DNA from: Mermis nigrescens
Taxonomy: Eukaryota > Nematoda > Enoplea > Mermithida > Mermithidae
DNA length: 64,000 bases
NCBI GenBank assembly: GCA_036768485.1
Contig: JAVLUZ010000142.1
Coordinates: 514,153-578,152 of the forward strand
Direction: 5' to 3'
This document shows, piece by piece, positions 11,605 to 22,640 of this stretch. Under the pieces are notes generated by a model that made no database searches, was not told the origin of the DNA, and saw only the letters and a list, made by a program, of their open reading frames with translations. Positions within the stretch are counted from its first letter, which is position 1. Each line of letters begins with the position of its first letter. The position numbers were made by a program, and so were the translations under genes.

Positions 11605-12945
11605 GTGACAACTGTTTCAATGACGAATCGACAAAACGAGAAACAGCTTTAAGCAAGTCATTGGCCAAAACTAAATTTCTTGAGATGAGTAATCCTTTGG
11701 TTAATTCTTTCAATTATTTCACTTCTAATGTTAACGTCCTTGAGAACGTGCTACTGCGTTGTATGTACGAGTACGTATTATATTTGATCTTTTCAACTTA
11801 AACCAGGCAAGTTCTACCGAATAAGTTATTTTTTGGTCCAGTTCGTATTTGATACTTCTTATTATACGGTTTTGCTTTCCCGTCTTATGGCATTCAAGCA
11901 ACTGAACCGGCAAACACGATGTCGGAAAAAATTGTAAAAGTCTGATAATTGAAAACGCTAGCGACAATGATGCTTTTTTTCATTTTTTGAAATCTTTGTT
12001 TCGATTCTTTTCTATACGGCATCATCGTCGCACTGCATCTGGAATATTCGGCGATTTGTCACATTTTTACTAATTTTGCAAATTATTTTTCATTTTGTAT
12101 TGATGAAATGGCATTTTAATGTAGGCAATAGTAAATCTAAGTGGAAAAAATAATTCTTCCATCGTACCAGCCCAATGGGCGTGGAGGGGTCTGGCAGGGG
12201 CGGATTAAGGGGGTGCGCAAAATTAAGCATTTTTGAGCGATTTTTAGCGATTTTCGGGTTAAAACGGCTAATTTTTCCGCCGAAGTCAGGGTTCCGCCCC
12301 CCCCCTTAGGGATACCGCCCCCCTTAGGAAAATCCTAGATCCGCCACTGGGTCTGGGGATCTGGATTCCCCGCTTCCCCCAAAAAATCCGAAAAACCTTT
12401 AACAGCGACATCAGAATTGAATTTTTAGCGCTATTTTTAACGGTTTCGCTCTAAACGGACTTGCTTGAGTTTGGCTGGCTGCCCACCTATTAGGACACGA
12501 GCATTCGTCGGACAAAGATTGGCAGACTTATCAGACATTAGCATTAATCCCAGCGTTTTCGAATCGTCTCCATCTTGCAATGCTTTGATTTAATTTCGAA
12601 TTCCTCTCAATTCTATATAAAAAACGAAACAATAATGAAATTTTACATATTCTAGAAATAAAAAATTCCGTAATTTGTTATTTTTTGAAATTGTGAAATT
12701 TATTGTGAAATTTAAGGAGTTTTGAAAAAAACTATTGTGAAATCTAAGCAGTGATAAAAGTTTCAAGTTAAAGTCTGAAATTTCAGTTTAAAATTCTAAT
12801 TCTACTTAAATACGAATAAAACGCTCAAAACTTGTTTTTGCAGTCTTATATTGAGTATTTTCCTCATCGTTTCGAGCGGTTTCAAAAATTTTCTCCATTT
12901 TTTCCATCAAGAATTGTGTATTCATGCGATGATTTATCGTATTAG
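11605..12945. other. Receptor intron 3, distal part
   Basis: Contains the small element at 12195-12349. Otherwise AT-rich sequence leading to the acceptor of the loop exon; nothing else recognised. Confidence 0.5.
12195..12349. mobile_element. Small hAT-like MITE, 155 bp
   Basis: The ends CAGGGGCGGAT and ATCCGCCACTG are imperfect inverted copies. They are flanked directly by GGTCTGG on both sides (7 bp, 12188-12194 and 12350-12356). CAGKGGCGGAT is a common hAT-type terminus. Left-end relatives of this motif occur at 13558 and 26822. Confidence 0.65.
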
Positions 12946-13377
12946 CTCGTATTCCTGCAAATACTGCCGCGACTGTTGTGCATGAAGCGACCAAAAAGCG
13001 CGACGCGCCGTTGGCTCGGCGGCGGCGTCTCGTCGTCGTCACCGCCAACGGCCGCGTCGACGCCGACGTCGTCGCTGAGATCGAAAAAAACGCCTCAGCC
13101 GCCGACGGTGACGCCTCTGCCCGGCGTCGTCGTCAGCGTCGCGCCTAACGTCGCGCTACATGCGACAGCGACGTTGCCGTCGAGATACGTCGGTGGCGGC
13201 AGCGGCGCGTCGTCGACGACGATTCCGCGACGTAACGTCGAAATGGCGCGATTGGATGACTGGCCGACGCCCGGCGCCGGCGTCGACGGCTATCCGCTCA
13301 CCACCGACGCCTTGCGCTCCCTAGAGGCAATCGATTATATAACGCAACATTTGAAACAGGACGAAGAGTTCAAGCAG
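12946..13377 (+). CDS. Nicotinic receptor subunit, large M3-M4 intracellular loop
   Basis: The acceptor CGTATTAG ends at 12945 and the frame reads LVFLQILPRLLCMKRP, matching the conserved start of the cytoplasmic loop. A low-complexity stretch rich in Ser, Thr, Pro, Ala and Gly follows (about residues 17-90 of the exon), then a conserved-looking end, EAIDYITQHLKQDEEFKQ, the amphipathic helix before M4. This 144-codon exon is far richer in G+C and CG dinucleotides than its surroundings. The in-frame TAG just before the exon confirms the start. The donor CAG/GTTGAA at 13378 is weaker than the others. The loop normally carries trafficking and phosphorylation sites. Confidence 0.9.
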
Positions 13378-13588
13378 GTTGAATTTTTTAAATATTTTTA
13401 TTCATAGGACGTAATAGAAATTTTATGAATAAATTAATTACTTACATATTATTTTAGTTGTAATATAAAAAATTCGGATAAATTAGTAAATCGTTCGATA
13501 ACTTCAAATTATATCGTAATGCGTTAGTTCAGTCCAGGAGTGCTAATTAAGAGTCTAGGGCGGATTTAAGGGGGACGGGGGCGACCGC

Positions 13589-13859
13589 CACACATGGGCG
13601 TGGGGAAGGGGGGGGGGTTTGGGGAGGGGGTATGCACCCCCTCGAAGTTGAAATACCCCCCAGATATCAAAATACCCCCCAGTTCAAATTTTGGAAATTT
13701 TTTGCTTCTTTTGCGATTTTTGATGCCATTGGATAGCGCTCGATTAGAAATGTCGAAAAATTGTGTTTTTTCGCCATACGACCACTTTTAACACAAATTT
13801 TTGACCTTTGAAAATTTTTTAAACCCCCCCACACAGAATTTCGGTGCTGCCCACCTATG
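13589..13859 (+). mobile_element. MITE-A reference copy with perfect 8-bp duplication
   Basis: Ends CACACATGGGCG and GCCCACCTATG (imperfect inverted repeat, consensus CAYACSTGGGC). Perfect flanking copies of GCGACCGC lie at 13581-13588 and 13860-13867. It is 271 bp long and non-coding, with a poly-C/G rich left part and a conserved core GATGCCATTGGATAG. It inserted into a stretch (GGGCGGATTTAAGGGGG) that looks like the end of another repeat. The size, terminal repeat and 8-bp duplication fit a non-autonomous hAT element. Confidence 0.85.
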
Positions 13860-13867
13860 GCGACCGC

Positions 13868-15782
13868 CCCCTGTCGTCAAAGGTAGATGGAAGCAATAAA
13901 TAAAAGATGTGTATTTTCTGATGATTCTAGCCAATTTTTTCTTAAGTTTTCTAATTTGTCCATAATGACGTTTTCTGACTTTTTGACGCTTTAAAAACCT
14001 TATTTTTTGTCAGAAGAGTTGTTTTTGTACAGAATAAAAATTTTGTGGTTCTCACAATGAGTTTTCGAGTAAGTACATTGTAATTTGTCGAGAAAAAACG
14101 GCGTTTGGCGTTTTTCTCGGCACTTTGTGCCTATTTTGGCGCTAATATTAGCATGCCTTTCATAAAAAGACTGTCAAAAAATTTGAAAGTTTTTTGCATC
14201 AGAAATGATCTTGTCCATCAAAATACGACAATACCCTGCTATTTTAAGCATAATGGACGGAGTTTTTTTTGACTCTTTTTGATACTATTGGGAAAACTTG
14301 AGGTACCCCCCCGCTGTCAGTGCAGCCGGCCAAACGCTCCGCTTTATCTGCGGAACGTAACGCTGATTGGATAAATATAAATGTTCATCAGGTTATTGAT
14401 ATTCGATGAATGTATACTCTTATGTGCAATTTGGCCCTAGAAACTCATGTAAAGATATTAAAAAGCTACGAAGCTATTATATTAAAGTAATATTGAAAAA
14501 TAGAGATTAAGAAAAAACTTGTGTAAGTTTGGATAAAAATTATTGGGAAAAACTAGAAAATAAAATGTGCTAAAAACTAGAAAAAAATTAATGAACTCAA
14601 AAGTTTAAAAATGTATATTATTAAAATATAGAAAACTGAAAACTCAAAAGTTATTAAACAAAATTAGCCGGTAAAAGCTTATGATAACAATGCGTGCACG
14701 AGAGGGTTCTGAACCTTAAAATCAAAAAATGGGAGATTCTGTGAGCGAAATGAGGCAAAATGTAGATTAAGTCAGTTTTCAAAAACTTTTGGTATCTTGG
14801 TATTTGGATAAGTTTTAAAGGTCGTTTTGACGCCAGAGAAGCCCTCTAATTGATCACGGACTGATTTCCTCTTAGGTCGGATATGCTTTGCATCTATGAC
14901 ATATGAGAACCTAATTTTCTAAGTTGCCTGTTTCGCGTTAAAGGAAAGAAAAGAACGAAAATTGATTAAAAAAGACTAAAAAACTGAAAGAAGCTAAAAC
15001 TTAGTTCAAACGTTATTGAATCTTTCACATATTTTTAAAGAAAGAAAAGAACGAAAATTGATGAAAAAAAACTATAAAAATTGGAAGGAGCTAAAACTTA
15101 CTTATATTATAGGTTGTTGAATCTTCCATGTATTTTAAGAGTCTGAGCGGAATTCTCATATAGATCGAAGGTAAAGTCAAGACAAAAACTGCATTATTCT
15201 GGAAACCGTTGCATCGCTGTCTGTTGTGGAAATTTTCTGACAATTATTCAAAATAAGATAAAAGCTACAATGCTCTTTCTTGATTTCGATTTTTGTCAGA
15301 CGTAACTGAGCCTTCAAAGCTCAAACGAATTTTAATATTGGCCTAAGCTCTGCTTAAACCTGTTTTAAACCTGACGTCCGTGATTAATATTCATTTTTCT
15401 ATCATTTTCATTAAATGCTCCAATGGCGTATAAAATGCGAAATTTACAAATGTTTTATTGGACTCAAAAAGCGAAGCATAAAAGAATTTAAAAACTCTGA
15501 ATTTTTATAATTATATTCGGATCATAAGCTCTTATTTATAATTAATTAGCTCGGTAATCTATTTCGCGTTGCTTCTGTGTTTCTGAAAATACGGTTTAAA
15601 AATTTATGCGACCTTGGACTTATATTTTGAAGCATATTTTTTGAAATAGAAAGATTATTCCGAATAAGTAGCTCGTTTTAAAAATTCATGTCATGTTATT
15701 TTTTATCTAGTTTTATAGCAATTTGAACTTTGCAATGCTATTCCGTTTATATAGCTAGCTTAATATTTATTTTTTGTTTCAG
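13868..15782. other. Receptor intron 4, with MITE-B remnant
   Basis: Bases about 14690-14915 resemble the repeat block in 10755-11604 in reverse orientation, ending GCATCTATGACAT. An imperfect direct repeat of about 100 bp (GGAAAGAAAAGAACGAAAATTG) occurs near 14940 and 15040. The rest is AT-rich with no coding signal. Confidence 0.45.
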
Positions 15783-15799
15783 ATAAGAGACGACTGGAA
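15783..15799 (+). CDS. 17-nt microexon of the nicotinic receptor subunit
   Basis: TTTTTGTTTCAG ends at 15782 and GTGAGT starts at 15800, enclosing ATA AGA GAC GAC TGG AA. Joined to the G that starts the next exon, it reads IRDDWK in frame between EEFKQ and YVAMVID. A (E/D)DWKYVAMVIDR sequence at this point is standard in nicotinic receptors. Without the microexon the reading frame shifts, because 17 is not a multiple of 3, so it cannot be skipped harmlessly. It is too short for ordinary ORF searches. Confidence 0.9.
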
Positions 15800-16587
15800 G
15801 TGAGTTGATATTAACCTGTGGTTGCTGACTTAGTTTCGACTATGAAATTTGATCGTTTTAATTTCTTACTGATATCACCATGATTGACGCAATACGTAGA
15901 ACATAAAGGGAACACGTGTAAAGTTAGCCTAAAAAATTAAAAAGTATTTAATAATGAATATTTAGAGAAGCAAAAGAGTTAAAAAATGACACGAATGCTT
16001 TTCAAAGACGATGTTTTGATATTTTGGCTACGCTTTGTTTTTATTTATATTATATTATTTTTTGTTTATTTTGTACATTTTATTTTTATATGGTTCTTCT
16101 GTATTTCAAATTCCTTATACTTTTGTTATTCACGCGCATTAAACCGTTCCTGTTTGTGAACTTCCTAAACGCCATTTCTACGTTGATTAAAGCTTGTTCC
16201 TTAAATTCCTAGCTTCTTTCTCATTTTCTCATTTCATTTTATAATTTTTTTTCATTTTAACATTCTTATTTTTCCATTTTCTTTTGCATTTTCAGTTTTA
16301 TTTTCGTTTTATTTTCTCTTCCATCTTCGATTAATTAATTTTAAGTTAGAAATTACTTTTAAGTCATAAATTCGAGTAGTTCTTACAGTCCTGTATAGGC
16401 AGTGGCTTGATTCCGCAGTTTTAGGTCAAAAAACCTTCAAAGGTCAAGAAAAGTTTCTAGTACAAAAATAATATCGACGGAAGACTCGTGTGGGTTCTTA
16501 AATTTAGGAACCCATGCATTAGCGTTGTTTTAAATTTGGGAAATCTGATCCAAATATGGATTTCCGAAGCGATTTTTTGTATTGCAG

Positions 16588-16762
16588 GTACGTCGCCATG
16601 GTCATTGATAGAATTCTATTGTACATATTTTTGGGAGTGACTCTGGGCGGAACATTAGGCATCTTATTGAGCGCCCCAAATGTTTTTGATCCGATTCCGG
16701 ATCAAAAAACAGTTCTCGATCGCCTCGTCAAACTTTACAAAGGTGAACTCGAGGATTTGTAG
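16588..16762 (+). CDS. Nicotinic receptor subunit, M4 and C-terminus
   Basis: The acceptor TTGTATTGCAG ends at 16587. The exon completes the split Lys codon and reads YVAMVIDR, the fourth membrane helix (ILLYIFLGVTLGGTLGILL), SAPNVFDP and a 20-odd residue tail ending GELEDL before TAG at 16760-16762. The in-window protein is about 417 residues, as expected for the portion from mid ligand-binding domain onward. An ATTAAA at 16794 is a possible poly(A) signal. Confidence 0.94.
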
Positions 16763-16793
16763 TCGACTTATTACGCTATACTAGCCAGCAGTC

Positions 16794-16799
16794 ATTAAA
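16794..16799 (+). promoter_or_regulatory. Possible poly(A) signal ATTAAA
   Basis: Thirty-two bases after the receptor stop codon. It is the only close match to the animal poly(A) signal I see nearby, but such a short motif is common in AT-rich DNA. Confidence 0.3.
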
Positions 16800-17145
16800 G
16801 AATTTTGGAGGAAAAAACCTAATTTCGATCTTCTGAAATGTCCTGAAGCATTTCGCAGCGGTCGTCGTCAGACTGAACTTTATTACTCTGCCGCTGCCCT
16901 GGACCACGATGGCCTCGAAAATTAGATTTTACACCAAATAATATGACTTGTCGATGTATGCGTGATTATTAGTTATGTAAATAGAAAAACTTACTGATTA
17001 AACGTTATCGAGGTTAAAATCGCTTTCGGAGAATATTTTTTCCGTCTTAAATTTAATACGTACGAGTAAGCCTTTTCGGTCCCCTTTTCTGCTCCAATCT
17101 TCGAATTCAGTTGATGAGAATAGGGTTAGGATAGTTACTCGCCAT

Positions 17146-17420
17146 CACACTTGAGCGTGGGAGGGGGATGGGGTTTGGAGGGAGGGGCTATGCACCCCCA
17201 GAGGGCCGAACACTCCCGTCCAGAAACCGAAATTCGTCCCTCCCAGAATTCAATTTTTGAAATTTTTTTGTTTTTTTTCGCGATTTTTTTGAAGCCAATG
17301 GATGAGGAACGTTGGAAAATGGTGTTTCTTCCGACATCCTACCATTTTTAAAACTATATTTTGACCTTTTGAAAATCTTGCACCTCCCCTACCCCAAATT
17401 TTGGTGCTGACCCACCTATG
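17146..17420 (+). mobile_element. MITE-A copy, 275 bp
   Basis: Ends CACACTTGAGCGTGG and GACCCACCTATG, with flanks CTCGCCAT and CTCGCTAT (7 of 8 identical), which I read as an aged 8-bp duplication. Internal sequence matches the 13589 copy (GAAGCCAATGG, GAACGTTGGAAAATGG, TTTTGACCTTTTG). It lies just downstream of the receptor gene. Confidence 0.75.
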
Positions 17421-18088
17421 CTCGCTATGCTCAAGTGAACGTACATGGGCAGCAACTAAATTCGGAGTTTTAGAGGTTTCACTGGTTAAAAAGAATGAAC
17501 CGGTGTAAGAGCAAAAAACAGTATTTCTCGACTTTTCTTACTAAACTCTACTCATTGGCCTAAAACCGCAAAAAAAACAATCTAATTTACGTTGGTAGGT
17601 CTATCGAATTTTGACCGTCTTCTGAATTCAGGGTGTATAGCCTGCTACTTCAAACTCTATGCCCATGTGTACTCGTGGCATTCTTGTGCTTTAAAACGTC
17701 TTACTTTTGTTTGGTTGGCGTGACGTGATATAATCATGACATTTGCACTGATTTACTATGTACCTACTGAGATTTTGATTTTAAAGAAGCAAAATGTTTT
17801 TGTCTCAATTCTCCCATTTTTGATCAGCAAGAAAACGCATTTTAAAGCTCAGCAGCAGCGCTAGTGGGCATACATGGGCAGCAGCCGCATGGGTCTGATG
17901 TAAAACGGGCTGAAAGCCCAAGAATCATGCCGAAAAATTCAATTTTGGGGTCTATCGATTTCTGAGGGATCTACCAGATTCTCGGGAGAAGAGGTCTGTA
18001 CATACCTTCACGCCCACTGAGCCAATCACAATTTTTGTATAATTCTAGCATAGCGAACTAGTAAATCTGTGTTGTATTGAGTTAAGAA

Positions 18089-19074
18089 AAATAATTGGCA
18101 TTATTGTAGTACCGGGCACCCGTGCTTTCTGTGTGCCCGTACATCGGCAATTTAGGTGACTAGAAGGTTATAGTTATACAAATTATGTAATACCATTCAA
18201 CTGCAGTATAGCTGCAGGCCAAAGCAAGCAAACCTCCTTAACATCGAATAATGCTTTCCAGTGAAATGGCTATTTTTGAGATTAACACGGGAACCAATTG
18301 ATGAATTTCAATAAAATAAAGTGTTCTGGGAAGATAATTTTAAACGAAACTATTTTGCCAAGAAAAGTTGTGCTAGCTTATGTCTACAGTATGCTAAGCT
18401 CTAAAAAGTGCTCAAACTTTGCACGATCACTACAGTATACAGGTTTTGTTTCATATTTTGAAAAATAGCAAAATAGTTAGATATTTTTGTGCTCTAAATT
18501 TCACTCTTTTTGTTTTTCGGGTTACTGAATAGTTCGTCCTGCAATTTCAATTAATTTTATTTCCAATATGGCTGCCTCCATAAGTCTTGCGTTTTACTCG
18601 CGCCATGTTTCATATTTTTTAATGTTTAAGAACATTTTAGAAAGCCCCAAAAAGTTCTTTCGAACGATATCAGCCGCCAGGAAGGCTGCAGTAACTTTTG
18701 ATGTTTTCAGCTGTTATTTTATGAGTTCTGACGTATTTCAAATTTTTTCAGTAAATAGCTAGAAAATTTTATGTTATTTCTATTGAGCTATGTCTCATGT
18801 TCTGAATCCTTCTAGTCGTTCAGAAAATTTGAAAAACCTCAAATTTATTCATTGTAAGCGTAAGATTAGTTTTAAAAAGCTGAGTGCGATGCGTTGAGAC
18901 CTTATAACCTTCTAGTCACCTAAATTGCCGGTGTAATCTTTCGCACACCATTGACTTCAAGATTTAAAACTAAGTTTATTGCAGTTGCAGTTACTACAAA
19001 AAATCGATTCACGTAAAGTGCTTGGGCACACACAAAGTACGGGTCCCCGGTACTACAATTATGCCAAATAATTG
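18089..19074. mobile_element. DNA transposon of about 1 kb with GTAGTACCGGG inverted ends, non-autonomous
   Basis: The left end reads AATAATTGGCATTATTG, GTAGTACCGGG, ACCCGTGCTTT, TGTGTGCCC. The right end reads the complement (GGGCACACA, AAAGTACGGGTCCCCGG, TACTACAATTATGCC). A second inner inverted block, CTAGAAGGTTATA near 18160, pairs with 18900-18920 (CTTATAACCTTCTAG). The superfamily is not clear and I cannot fix a target duplication. The interior (18200-18880) has no transposase. Confidence 0.7.
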
Positions 19075-20228
19075 ACTTTACTATAACCTAGAATTTTTGC
19101 ATCAAAGATGCAGTTTTTCTGAAAGCGCATATTTTAAGACAAAGGCTACACTTTCCTTTTTCATTCATTCTTTTGCAGTAATAATTAAGGATGAAAAAGT
19201 AGGTACATAAACAGGAAAACATCAAAGAGGACGCTTCAGAATCAGCCAGACTAACATAACAGCATTGGTACTCGAGCAATTGTAAGTCTGTCTCACATAT
19301 GTAACTTCGTGCATACATGCCAAGAATTTTCATCGACAGTAAGCCAAGGGGTACGATAATTATATATCGGATCCATGCCATAATCGCAATCTGTCAGCTT
19401 ATTGTCAGAGACAGTTTATAAATTTATGACCGAGGTTGTGTGAAACAGACTATAGAGTAGGAGCATTGTACATGGGCAGCCGCCGAGTTCTGACGGTATG
19501 GGTGATGTACAACCAACAAAAATGACAAAAATTCTATTCGGCGGTTGGATATCCGTATTCTTGCAGGGGGTCTAACTACACGTGAGCTTGGGGTTTGGGG
19601 GTCACTTCGAGAATCCGATAGACAGACCCCTAAAAATCGACGAAGCCCTAATTTAATTTCTGGCATGTTTTTTTATATTTTCTACCGGTTTTACACCATT
19701 CTGACCCCACGAATTCGGCTTCTGCCGATGTGTAGTCTACATATACACCCCACATGACCATGTGTGGATAGGACCGTCATTTTTATTTTTTAAAAACTTT
19801 TTCATCTCAATTTAAATTTCCTTTTGAATTTGGGGTGTTTAAGGAGCAAAATGGCAAAAATTCAATTCTGGGGTCTTAATTCAGTCATCTAAGAGTATTT
19901 TAATTTCCCGGGAATCCGAATTCTCCCGAAACGTGAGGTCATGTATGAACGATTACCTCAGCCATAGAACGAGACCCCCGTCAACCTTGTCCACTCACCA
20001 TTTCTCTTTGAACTCTTCCACTTTATCTTTGATCGATACATAACGTGGGTACCAACGAGCCAACGCTATAGAAGTACGGGAAATTTTATGGAGAAAATAA
20101 TGACAAAAATGGATGAAAATCTGATAATAACACCTTTAACGGTCATTTATAGTCTGTTTCATTTAACTTTGCGGTTTTCTTTTAAATTTTTCCGCAGGCT
20201 ATAAAACTATAGCAGGTATAGCAGGTGC
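19075..20228. other. Intergenic sequence with decayed repeats
   Basis: Convergent intergenic DNA. Near 19465-19760 there is a block bounded by ACATGGGCAGC and CCATGTGTGG, which looks like a decayed MITE-A-type element. Nothing coding. Confidence 0.4.
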
Positions 20229-20443
20229 CATACATAAGCAGCACCAAAATTCTGTGAGGAGAGGTGCATGATTTTGCAAAGGGCAAAAGATGGTCTTAAA
20301 AATGGTAGTATGGTGACAACGTTTCCCATCGAGCACTAGCCATTGACATCAATAAGTTGCGAAAAAACAAAAAATTTCTAAATTGAATTCTGGGGTCATT
20401 CGACTCTCTGGGGGAGCTGGGTGCATACCCCCAGGCCCATGTG
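20229..20443 (-). mobile_element. MITE-A copy, reverse orientation
   Basis: Starts CATACATAAGCAGCACC and ends CAGGCCCATGTG, with the conserved interior in reverse (GGTCTTAAAAATGG, CCATTGACATCAA). The flanking octamers do not match, so the copy is old or has lost an end. Confidence 0.65.
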
Positions 20444-20561
20444 CGGAAGGTATGTTCCTACCAGTTCTTTAGGAGTCTCAAGAAGTTTTCTGAATGTGTA
20501 CATAAAGTGATTATGCTGTGCGCGTGTGACCAACGAGGTAATATACTGTGTAGGCGATCTG

Positions 20562-21352
20562 GGCCCTGTGGCATAAAAGTTATAAGTCTATGAATTCATA
20601 AGTCTCTCATAAGTGCAATGAAAACTCGTTGCACAAAACACTTATGAAAGACCTATGAATTTTTAAGTGTATCGATATTTCCCCTTTATTTTGATGGCGT
20701 TTGTAATAGACCATGCAATTTGATATTCTAGAACTTCGTCATATTTTTAGTAGTCGTATTATTGACTAATTCTGTTCTGTTGTTCCGCATCAGTGTTGCC
20801 ATGTTATAAAGTTTGTGTAGTGTTCGGCAAACAGTTGACTTGTGATCGCCATGTGCATCTCCCACTAACTGAAAATTGCGTTGCCCTGTAGATAAGGAAA
20901 AATTACGTTTTGTAGGGTGTTCAATAAATTTTACTGAATTATCGACGAAAAAGGTTACATGATCATCCGTCAAACGAAATTCCGATACATTTTCACTGGG
21001 GATGCGATCAATGTTTATTCTTGGACGAAAAATACGTTTATTTCGCTCAAGAGGAGCGCGGAAAAGTTTTGTCATCAATTTCACTAGACAACCAACAACA
21101 TCGCCAAAATTCAACATAATAGGGAGGACTTATAACAGTTTCATAGGTCTGAAAAGGTTGTTGAACATTTTTGCTTTTTTTCATGAGTAAATCGCCTATA
21201 GACTTATAACTTTAATGCAACGGAATCGAAAAATACTTATGAAAATCCGCTTATGAATTAATGAATTATTACTTATTTTTCATGCAATAGGATTTTGCTT
21301 ATTTACCTATGAATTCAGTACTGATTACTTATGAGTTTTATGCAACAGGGCC
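20562..21352. mobile_element. Truncated PIF/Harbinger transposon
   Basis: The terminal inverted repeats are GGCCCTGTGGCATAAAA and TTTTATGCAACAGGGCC. They are flanked by CTG on both sides, fitting the 3-bp duplication of this superfamily although the usual TWA is not seen. Subterminal CTTATGAATT-type repeats occur on both sides. It contains the N-terminal part of a HARBI1-like protein on the - strand but no room for the catalytic domain, so it is a deletion derivative. It lies between the two convergent genes. Confidence 0.8.
20728..21117 (-). pseudogene. HARBI1-like nuclease fragment (N-terminal helix-turn-helix)
   Basis: The 129-residue frame contains FRLTDDHVTFFVD followed by a segment ending QLVGDAHGDHKSTVCRTLHKL. 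This corresponds to the N-terminal helical region and the helix-turn-helix (VGD-x-G-x-x-x-STV-R) of PIF/Harbinger nucleases. These enzymes are about 350 residues and carry a DDE triad further on; none of that is present here. It is therefore a remnant within a non-autonomous element and not a working nuclease. Confidence 0.7.
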
Positions 21353-22014
21353 CTGGACCCGAGACTTTAAGGTCCCCTAAATCCGGTTGACCCCCAGAAA
21401 TGAATATTTCGTGCTTTGGCGATTTCGCCCCATTGGACCTTTATAACTTGGTTGCTGCCCATGTATGGTTCAGGCCATAGCTGCACAGCATGACCGATCT
21501 GGTGGTTGAAATTGAGCTTTACACACCAAAATGACCTGAAAAAGTGGTATAACCGTTAGAACTACTTTATATCGGTTTCAAGTCAATTCGAAACACTTTT
21601 GAAATCAAAGGATTTTCATCCTGTTTTGGCCTTCATTTTGTCATTCTTTGCCCGCAAAATTCCCCGTTCTCCCATTCTATGTCTGGTTCAGATCCCGCCA
21701 AAGAGCTATCGCCAAGAATTATATTTCTATTGAAAGAGCATATGCTGTGATTTATCAGTCTTCGAAAAAATATTCGCACTTTTTCTACCTTTGAAATTTT
21801 TAGGGGCCCACGCGCTCGACCACGGACCGGGGGCTCATGTATTAGGTATGCAGGTGCCTACTACGTTCTTAAGATACGGATAGAATTTTACTATCAACAA
21901 AGTGAGCTAACAACGCTAACAAAAATGATATAACGAGATTAACATAGCAAAAGTGCGGTCCCGCAACGAAAATCTGCGAAGCCACGCCTCCTGTCCCCAT
22001 TGGTCGGCCGAACG
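21353..22014. other. Intergenic sequence with MITE-B copy
   Basis: Bases about 21469-21690 match the MITE-B block (GGCCATAGCTGCACAGC, GTTTCAAGTCAATTCGAAACACTTTTG, CCATTCTATGTCTGG). The rest has no recognised feature. No clear AATAAA follows the POLR3F stop. Confidence 0.5.
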
Positions 22015-22402
22015 TTATCGATCGTTTGCCGCCAGCCAATCGTTGAAATAGACGCACGTGGCCGGCGAAATGAGTCCCTTGGGGCGGCAGTCGGACAACA
22101 GCGGGCAAAACGCGCACGGCGATTTCGTAAGTCCGCCGAACGACGACGACGACGCGGCCGCAACGTCGGCGCCCGCCGTCGTCGCCCGATAAAAGGCGCC
22201 CGACGCCGTCGTTTCTTTGTCGGCGGCGCCGTCGTACACCACCGTGTCCAGCACCTTTTCCACGTCGCCCAGCGACAATTCCACCGTGCACAAACGCGAC
22301 TCTTCGATGTAGCGTCGCAGCTCGGCGACGGAAGCGCGAGACGCTTGGCGTCGCGCCAACAAATCCGACGCGTGCTGCTGCGCGGCCGATTGAGCTTTGG
22401 TT
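22015..22402 (-). CDS. POLR3F: RNA polymerase III subunit RPC6, exon 3 (C-terminal)
   Basis: Last exon of the Pol III-specific subunit RPC6 (C34). With its partners it forms the RPC3-RPC6-RPC7 subcomplex that opens promoter DNA for tRNA and 5S transcription in the nucleus. The exon starts after TCGCCGCAG and completes an Arg codon, then reads ASVAELRRYIEES, CTVELSLGDVEKVLDTVVYDG, KSPCAFCPLLSDC and CVYFNDWLAANDR before TAA at 22017-22015. The Cys pattern C-x2-C-x5-C with a fourth Cys near the end is the iron-sulfur/zinc-type cysteine group of this subunit. A Ser/Ala-rich insert (AAASSSS) separates it from the winged-helix part. GC content is high compared with the surroundings. Confidence 0.93.
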
Positions 22403-22544
22403 CTGCGGCGAACGAAATACTGTATCGATCGTACGTGCGAATCATTGTGACGTTTATGATACATGATTTAAAAAGATATACCGGCGTTGCACTCTGTGTA
22501 AAGTGTGTAAAGCGTACTGTATATATTTTATGTAAACTGAATTT

Positions 22545-22640
22545 CTATTTGTTTCGCAGTGACCAAGGATGGCAGCGCGGCCGATCTAGCTTTGGTTCTG
22601 CAGCGAACGGAATACTGTAGACTTCTTACGCGCAAATCAT
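22545..22640 (-). pseudogene. Partial tandem copy of the POLR3F exon 3 acceptor and first codons
   Basis: On the - strand, CAGTATTCCGTTCGCTGCAG followed by AACCAAAGCT and TCGGCCGCG copies the true acceptor and first ~25 bases at 22402. The copy then diverges and hits a stop after about 22 codons. The flanks repeat too (AATGATTTGCGCG with TTGTAAAC), with a still more decayed third unit near 22741-22810, giving a tandem of roughly 190-bp units. If used, it would truncate the protein before the C-terminal cysteines. Confidence 0.75.

Noticed and set aside
12806..13048. 80-residue - strand Arg-rich ORF
   Set aside because: Antisense shadow of the receptor loop exon.
20562..21352. Working Harbinger transposase
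   Set aside because: Only the N-terminal helix-turn-helix part remains; there is no space for the DDE catalytic domain before the terminal repeat.
22000..22620. 206-residue Arg-rich + strand ORF, and 140- and 168-residue - strand ORFs in other frames
   Set aside because: Shadows of the GC-rich POLR3F exon 3; only the frame beginning ASVAELRRYIEES matches a known family.
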